A stretch of DNA of 36,419 nucleotides from JAJUFS01 sp964599565 (lineage in GTDB: Bacteria > Pseudomonadota > Gammaproteobacteria > Natronospirales > JAJUFS01): assembly GCA_964599565.1 (NCBI GenBank), contig CAZRFE010000018.1, positions 1 through 36,419 on the forward strand, given 5' to 3'. Under the pieces are notes generated by a model. The model did no database searches. It had not been told where the DNA came from and saw nothing but the letters and a program-made list of their open reading frames with translations. Made by a program: the position numbers and the translations under genes. Within the stretch, counting starts at the first letter, position 1. Each line of letters begins with the position of its first letter. Below are positions 31,934-36,419 of the stretch, one piece after another.

Positions 31934-34030
31934 TTGGTCGAGCGCAACTTCCTGCCCCTGTTGATCATCTCGCAGTCGCAGAACAATGCCGAGAAGATCA
32001 ACAGCATCCTGCGTGGTGCCGGGCACGCGGTACGCTCGGCGTGGGCGGCGAATCTCGATGACGCGGAAAGCGCGATCCTCGCGCAGAAGCCCGCGCTGAT
32101 CCTGTGCTTTCTCAAGGTTCCCGAAGCGCCCGTCAACGACGTGATCGGCCTGCAGCAGCGGCTGTGCCCCGACTGCGCGTTCATCGCCGTTGCGAGCAAG
32201 CTGGACGAGACCGCGGCGGCGGCCGTGATCGAGCGCGGCGGACGCGATCTCGTCAGCATGGAAAACGAACGCCACCTCGCCGCGGTGGTCGCGCGGGAAG
32301 CGGCATACATCGAAACAGCGCGCGCACTCGAGTCGACGCAGGCGCTCGTCACGGAGTACCAGGCGCGCTTCCAGGATTTCCTCGCCGAATCCGGCGACGC
32401 CATTGCCTACGTGCAGGACGGCATTCTTACGCAGGCGAATCCCTCGTTCGCGCAGATGTTCGGCTTCGCATCCCCCGATGATGTCGAAGGCTTCACCGTG
32501 ATGGACCTGTTCGCGAAGGATGACCAGCAGGCGCTCAAGGATGCGCTGGTCGCCGTGAACAAGGGCAAGAACGTCGGCGAGCTTGCTGCGCACGGCCTCA
32601 AGGACGGCGAAACGTTCGAGACGAAGCTCGAGTTCGACCAGACCGAACTGGACGGCGAACCGTGCATCGAGATCGCCATTCGCGGCGACGGCAACAACAG
32701 TGAAATGCAGGCGAAGATGCAGGCCGAAATGCAGGCCGAGATGGAAGAGATCGGCCGGCGCGATCCGCTCACCGGCCTGTATCACCGCCATTACTTCATC
32801 GATCTCGTTTCGCATGCCGTCAAGCAGCCGCCGAAGGAAGGTCTCGCCGCACTGCTCATCATCAAGCCCGACAAGTTCTCCGACATCGAAGAGAAGGTCG
32901 GCCCGCTTGCCTCCGACAACGTTCTCAAGCTGCTCGGCGCACAGCTGCGCGACATCGCCGAAGCGAAGGACCAGGTTGCGCGTTTCGGCGGCAACCTGTT
33001 CACCACGCTGATCGTGCGCAGGAACATCGGCGACATCGAGAAGTTCGCCGAGAAGCTGCGCACCGCGATCGCGGGCCGCGTGTTCGAGGCGGGCGGACAG
33101 TCGACCAGCATGACCGTCAGCATCGGTATCGCTGATTTCGGCAACGCCGCGAAAAACGCCGGCGCGCTGATCGCGCTCGCGCAACAGGCGGGAAAGGAAG
33201 CCCGGCAGAAGGGCGGCAACCGCCACATCGTCTACAAGCCGCCGGAGGTCGACCAGGAAGGACGCCTGCTGGATGTCGGCTGGGTGAAGAAGATCACCGC
33301 CGCGCTCAAGAGCAACCGCTTCCTGCTCGTGTTCCAGCCGATCGCGAGCCTTGAAGGCGACGTCAGCGAGATGTTCGACATCCTGGTGCGCATGAAGGAT
33401 GAAGACGGCAAGGAGATCATGCCGGGCGAGTTCATTCCCGCCGCCGAGCGCAACAACCTGATGGGCGGCATCGACCGCTGGATCGTGAACTGCGCGATGA
33501 CGCGTCTCAAGGAGCGCGTCGGCGAAGGCAAGAAGGCGCGCTTCTTCATCCGCATCGCCGAACAGACGCTCGCCGACCCGCAGTTCATTCCCTGGCTGGA
33601 CGGACAGTTCGCGCAGCACCAGCCGCCGAAGGGCGGCATCGTGCTGCAGATTTCCGAGGCAACGGCCGAAAAGCGGCTCAAGGAAGCCAAGGCGGCCGGC
33701 GAACTCGCCGCGCGGCACGGCAGCGGCATCGCGCTGGAACATTTCGGCATCGGCCGCAACCCGATGCAGATGTTCGATCACATCCGCATGAACTACGTGA
33801 AGATCGACGGCTCCTTCATGTCCGTCATCAGCAGCGACGAGAAGAAGCGCGAGTTCGTCAAGGGAATCATCGAGAAGGCGAAGGAACTTAAGATCGAGAC
33901 CGTCGCCGAGCGCGTGGAAAACGCCAACACCATGGCCGTGCTCTGGCAGCTCGGCGTGAACTACATCCAGGGCAACTACGTGCAGGAGCCGGAAGTGGTG
34001 ATGGCGGAGGACGCGAGGCTGCCGGCGTAG
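31934..34030 (+). CDS. fimX: FimX-like receptor with degenerate GGDEF and EAL domains
   Basis: 698 residues, close to P. aeruginosa FimX (691), a c-di-GMP receptor for type IV pilus assembly. Start TTG at 31934 with GGAG 6 nt upstream. Order: receiver-like domain (about 5-130), PAS (about 145-255, AYVQDGILTQANPSFAQMFG), a repeat-rich helix (257-272), GGDEF-like (about 273-430), EAL-like (about 445-690). The GGDEF site reads GGNLF (352-356) and the inhibitory site EAKD instead of RxxD, so cyclase activity is unlikely. The EAL site reads DIL (482-484) with the following Arg486 kept, and DDFG is replaced by LEHFG, suggesting c-di-GMP binding without hydrolysis. Followed by a terminator. The exact orthology is inferred from architecture. 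Confidence 0.85.
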   Translation: MVERNFLPLLIISQSQNNAEKINSILRGAGHAVRSAWAANLDDAESAILAQKPALILCFLKVPEAPVNDVIGLQQRLCPDCAFIAVASKLDETAAAAVIERGGRDLVSMENERHLAAVVAREAAYIETARALESTQALVTEYQARFQDFLAESGDAIAYVQDGILTQANPSFAQMFGFASPDDVEGFTVMDLFAKDDQQALKDALVAVNKGKNVGELAAHGLKDGETFETKLEFDQTELDGEPCIEIAIRGDGNNSEMQAKMQAEMQAEMEEIGRRDPLTGLYHRHYFIDLVSHAVKQPPKEGLAALLIIKPDKFSDIEEKVGPLASDNVLKLLGAQLRDIAEAKDQVARFGGNLFTTLIVRRNIGDIEKFAEKLRTAIAGRVFEAGGQSTSMTVSIGIADFGNAAKNAGALIALAQQAGKEARQKGGNRHIVYKPPEVDQEGRLLDVGWVKKITAALKSNRFLLVFQPIASLEGDVSEMFDILVRMKDEDGKEIMPGEFIPAAERNNLMGGIDRWIVNCAMTRLKERVGEGKKARFFIRIAEQTLADPQFIPWLDGQFAQHQPPKGGIVLQISEATAEKRLKEAKAAGELAARHGSGIALEHFGIGRNPMQMFDHIRMNYVKIDGSFMSVISSDEKKREFVKGIIEKAKELKIETVAERVENANTMAVLWQLGVNYIQGNYVQEPEVVMAEDARLPA
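32702..32749 (+). repeat. 12-bp tandem repeat inside the FimX-like gene
   Basis: Nearly four copies of a 12-base unit (consensus GAAATGCAGGCC) encode EMQA-KMQA-EMQA-EMEE (residues 257-272). They form the helical linker between the PAS and GGDEF domains. The unit is a multiple of three, so copy-number change would alter linker length without a frameshift. Confidence 0.8.
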
Positions 34031-34064
34031 ACAGTCAAGCGGGCAAGATAGAACGCACAATCAG

Positions 34065-34096
34065 GAAGGGCCGCGCAAGCGGCCCTTCTTCCTTTC
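34065..34096 (+). terminator. Intrinsic terminator of the FimX-like gene
   Basis: A 10-bp stem (GAAGGGCCGC, 34065-34074, with 34079-34088) capped by a GCAA tetraloop, followed by TTCCTTTC. It lies 34 nt after the stop. The T-rich side faces plus-strand transcription only; htpX ends just beyond it on the other strand. Confidence 0.7.
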
Positions 34097-34098
34097 AC

Positions 34099-34980
34099 TC
34101 ACATCATTCTCTGCAACGCCGCGATTCTCTCACCGAGCGGCGGATGGCTCATGAACAGCCGCCTGAATCCGCGCCCGATCGAACCCTTGATGCCGAATGC
34201 CGCAAGCTGATCCGGCAGTGCGCCTTCCTGCGACTGCTGCAGGCGCTGAAGCGCGGCGATCATCTTGTTGCGGCCGGCGAGCGTGGCACCGCCGTGGTCC
34301 GCGCGGAATTCGCGGTAGCGCGAGAACCACATCACGATGATGCTCGCGAGAATGCCGAACACGATCTCGGCGATGATGGTCGTGACGAAATAACCGATGC
34401 CGACACCGCCGCCTTCGCGGTTGCCGCGGAGCATGCCGTCGACGACGTAACCGACGATGCGTGCGGCGAAGATCACGAACGTGTTCACCACGCCCTGGAT
34501 CAGCGTGAGCGTCACCATGTCGCCGTTCGCGACATGACTCACCTCGTGGCCCAGCACCGCTTCGACTTCATCCCGGTTCATCGAACCGAGCAGTCCCGTG
34601 CTCACCGCAACCAGCGCGTTGTTCCTGTTCATGCCGGTTGCGAATGCGTTCGGCTGCGGCGAATCGAAGATCGCGACTTCCGGCATGCCGATGCCCGCCT
34701 GCTGCGCCTGCCGCTGCACGGTCGCAACCAGCCAGCGCTCGGCCTCGTTGCGCGGCGTCTCTATGACGTGCGCGCCGGTCATGCGCTTCGCGCTCCATTT
34801 CGAGATCGCGAGCGAAATGAACGCACCACCCATGCCGAAGAGGGCGGCAAAGATCAGCAGCGCCTGGTAGTTGATGCCCTGCTGCGTGAACCAGCCGTCC
34901 AGCCCGAGCAGTCGCGTGACGACGCCAAGCACCACGACGACGGCGAGGTTGGTGGCGAGAAACAGCAAAACGCGCTTCAT
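34099..34980 (-). CDS. htpX: Membrane zinc metalloprotease HtpX
   Basis: Inner-membrane heat-shock protease in quality control of membrane proteins. The ATG at 34980 (MKRVLLFLATN) has AAGGAG 5 nt upstream, giving 293 residues, the same as E. coli HtpX. Membrane segments are at about 4-24, 38-58, 155-175 and 190-215. The zinc site is HEVSH at 145-149 with a third ligand Glu in YREFRADHGGA. A near-consensus RpoH promoter lies directly upstream, in line with its heat-shock induction elsewhere. Confidence 0.97.
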   Translation of the reverse strand: MKRVLLFLATNLAVVVVLGVVTRLLGLDGWFTQQGINYQALLIFAALFGMGGAFISLAISKWSAKRMTGAHVIETPRNEAERWLVATVQRQAQQAGIGMPEVAIFDSPQPNAFATGMNRNNALVAVSTGLLGSMNRDEVEAVLGHEVSHVANGDMVTLTLIQGVVNTFVIFAARIVGYVVDGMLRGNREGGGVGIGYFVTTIIAEIVFGILASIIVMWFSRYREFRADHGGATLAGRNKMIAALQRLQQSQEGALPDQLAAFGIKGSIGRGFRRLFMSHPPLGERIAALQRMM

Positions 34981-35009
34981 GTTGTCTCCTTGCAAATGCG
35001 GCTCCGGTT

Positions 35010-35037
35010 AAATGGGGCCGCGAAGGATGTTTTCAAG
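35010..35037 (-). promoter_or_regulatory. Sigma-32 (RpoH) heat-shock promoter of htpX
   Basis: Minus strand: CTTGAA (35037-35032, followed by AA), a 14-nt spacer, then CCCCATTT (35017-35010), a near-perfect RpoH promoter. The predicted start is near 35003, about 23 nt before the htpX ATG. It lies wholly in the 71-nt gap after parC. Confidence 0.8.
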
Positions 35038-35051
35038 CAGTCGCCGGCGCG

Positions 35052-36419
35052 TCATTTCTGCAGAAGAAACGCCTCCGGCAGGATCGTGCTGACCTTGCGA
35101 TAACCCTGCGGCAGCTTGAGTCCGCGCTGGCCGCGTTCGCCTTCGTAGTGATCGAGGTCGCGGTACTTCAGCGTCATGTGGCGCTGGCCGCTGAAGATCA
35201 CCACGCTGCCTTCGTCCGGCATCGCACACACCGCCGCCATCGACTCCTCGCCGGACTTCAGTTTCGCGCCCGGGATGTTGAGGATCTTGTTGCCCTTGCC
35301 TTTCGCAAGCTGCGGCAGTTCCTCGATCGGGAAGCACAGCAGGTGGCCTTCGCTCGATGCGGCAACGATCCAGTCCGTCTTCGGCGACGTCACGGGGACG
35401 AGCGCCAGCGCCTTCGCGCCCTTCGGCACCGACAGCACCGCCTTGCCTTTCTTGTTGCGTACATGCAGTTCCTTCAGCTGCGTGAAGAAACCGTAGCCCG
35501 CGTTCGACGCAAGCAGCACGTAATCGTCCGGATCGCCCATCGCGACTCCGACGAAGCTCGCGCCGTCCGGCGGCGTCAGCTTGCCGGACAGCGGATCGCC
35601 CTGCCCGCGCGCGCTCGGCAGCTGGTGCGCGGGAATGCAGTAGCTTCTTCCCGTCGAATCGAGAAACACCGCAAGCTGGTTCGACTTGCCGCGCGCCGCG
35701 GCAAGAAATTCATCGCCCTGGCGATACTGCAGTTGCGCGGGATCAATGTCGTGACCTTTCGCCGCGCGGGCCCAGCCGCGCTTCGACAGCACGACGGTGA
35801 CAGGCTCGCTCGGCACGAGCGCGGTTTCATCCAGCGCCTGCGCCGCCTCGCGCTCCACGATGGGCGAGCGGCGGTCATCGCCGTACTTCTTCGCATCGTC
35901 GGAGATTTCCTTGCGGATCATCGCCTTCAGCATCGCCTTCGAGCCGAGCACCTTGCGGATCGCCGCGCGCTCCTTCTCGAGCTGGTCCTGCTCGCCGCGA
36001 ATCTTCATCTCTTCAAGTTTCGCGAGGTGACGCAGTTTCAGTTCGAGAATCGCTTCCGCCTGCGTGTCCGAGATGCCGAAGCGTTCCATGAGAACCGGTT
36101 TCGGCCTGTCCTCGGCGCGGATGATCGCAATCACTTCATCGATGTTGAGAAACGCGACCATCAGGCCTTCGAGGATGTGCAGGCGCTTCTCGACCTTGTC
36201 GAGGCGGTATTCAAGACGCTTCGTGACGGTGCGGCTGCGGAATTCCAGCCACTCGACGAGCATGTCGCGCAGGTTCTTCACCTGCGGGCGGCCGTCGAGA
36301 CCGATGACGTTGAGGTTCACGCGATAGCTGCGTTCGAGATCCGTCGTCGCGAACAGGTGGTTCATCAGCTGTTCGAGGTCGATGCGGTTCGAGCGCGGCT
36401 CGATGACAAGACGCGTCGG
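35052..36419 (-). CDS. parC: DNA topoisomerase IV subunit A, C-terminal part (cut by window edge)
   Basis: Type IIA topoisomerase subunit that decatenates daughter chromosomes with ParE. The reading frame is open to the window edge, so 455 C-terminal residues are seen and the catalytic tyrosine region is missing. The visible start (TRLVIEPRSNRIDLEQLMNH) and the later VAFLNIDEVIAIIRAEDRPK and ETQAEAILELKLRHLAKLE-like blocks follow ParC rather than GyrA. The C-terminal beta-pinwheel repeats follow, and no GyrA-box (QRRGGKG-type) is present. It ends 71 nt before htpX. Confidence 0.95.
   Translation of the reverse strand, partial: PTRLVIEPRSNRIDLEQLMNHLFATTDLERSYRVNLNVIGLDGRPQVKNLRDMLVEWLEFRSRTVTKRLEYRLDKVEKRLHILEGLMVAFLNIDEVIAIIRAEDRPKPVLMERFGISDTQAEAILELKLRHLAKLEEMKIRGEQDQLEKERAAIRKVLGSKAMLKAMIRKEISDDAKKYGDDRRSPIVEREAAQALDETALVPSEPVTVVLSKRGWARAAKGHDIDPAQLQYRQGDEFLAAARGKSNQLAVFLDSTGRSYCIPAHQLPSARGQGDPLSGKLTPPDGASFVGVAMGDPDDYVLLASNAGYGFFTQLKELHVRNKKGKAVLSVPKGAKALALVPVTSPKTDWIVAASSEGHLLCFPIEELPQLAKGKGNKILNIPGAKLKSGEESMAAVCAMPDEGSVVIFSGQRHMTLKYRDLDHYEGERGQRGLKLPQGYRKVSTILPEAFLLQK

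Noticed and set aside
31784..34060. A 758-codon open frame antisense to the FimX-like gene
   Set aside because: No recognisable domain, Asp/His/Arg/Leu-rich composition, and complete overlap with a gene whose domains are clear. Long antisense frames are common in GC-rich DNA.
34998..35021. Inverted repeat between parC and htpX as a parC terminator
   Set aside because: On the minus strand the stem contains a C-A mismatch and lacks a T-run. The same bases make up the -10 box of the RpoH promoter, a better explanation.

Overview
The window is a dense, apparently GC-rich bacterial chromosome segment of core genes. I see no insertion sequence, prophage, CRISPR array or integrase. Gene content (lpxH, fimV, FimX-like protein, miaE, epmA/epmB, dedD, cvpA) and gene order point to a gammaproteobacterium. 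The blocks lon-clpX-clpP-tig-tRNAs-folD-cysS and asd-fimV-truA-accD-folC-dedD-cvpA-purF recall Pseudomonas and especially Xanthomonadales-like genomes. The species cannot be named from this sequence.

Layout. (1) 1-6.1 kb, minus strand: proteostasis block tig, clpP, clpX, lon, with a sigma-32-type promoter before lon and a strong promoter leaving the window after lon. (2) 6.1-6.8 kb: five minus-strand tRNA genes. Pro-Arg-His-Lys share one strong promoter and end at an intrinsic terminator; Leu has its own -10 box and may read into tig. (3) 6.9-12.7 kb: folD (+) tail to tail with gltX-cysS (-), then ppiA-lpxH (+), then miaE (-). (4) 12.7-26.6 kb, minus: a glycerate 2-kinase, and the long run prmB-aroC, asd, fimV, an EcfT-like membrane protein, truA, accD, folC-dedD, cvpA-purF. 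(5) 26.6-28.6 kb, plus: Sco, PCuAC copper chaperone and psd. (6) 28.7-31.9 kb: the complete EF-P lysylation set (efp, epmA, epmB) with a free-methionine-R-sulfoxide reductase. (7) 31.9-36.4 kb: a FimX-like degenerate GGDEF/EAL protein, htpX behind a near-consensus heat-shock promoter, and the C-terminal part of parC running off the edge.

How the genes work together. Tig, ClpXP, Lon and HtpX form a folding/degradation and heat-shock theme. FimV and the FimX-like protein point to type IV pili and polar c-di-GMP signalling. Sco and PCuAC suit CuA assembly of cytochrome c oxidase. Many neighbours are translationally coupled by ATGA, GTGA or TGATG overlaps (gltX-cysS, ppiA-lpxH, prmB-aroC, EcfT-like-truA, folC-dedD).

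I found no convincing undescribed multi-gene system. The most notable points are a GluRS2-like gltX in the place where pseudomonads carry glnS, an orphan EcfT-like gene between fimV and truA where no trp genes follow, clear RpoH promoters, candidate leaderless starts for sco and miaE, and a tandem-repeat coiled linker in the FimX-like protein. No gene-free stretch exceeds 300 bases.
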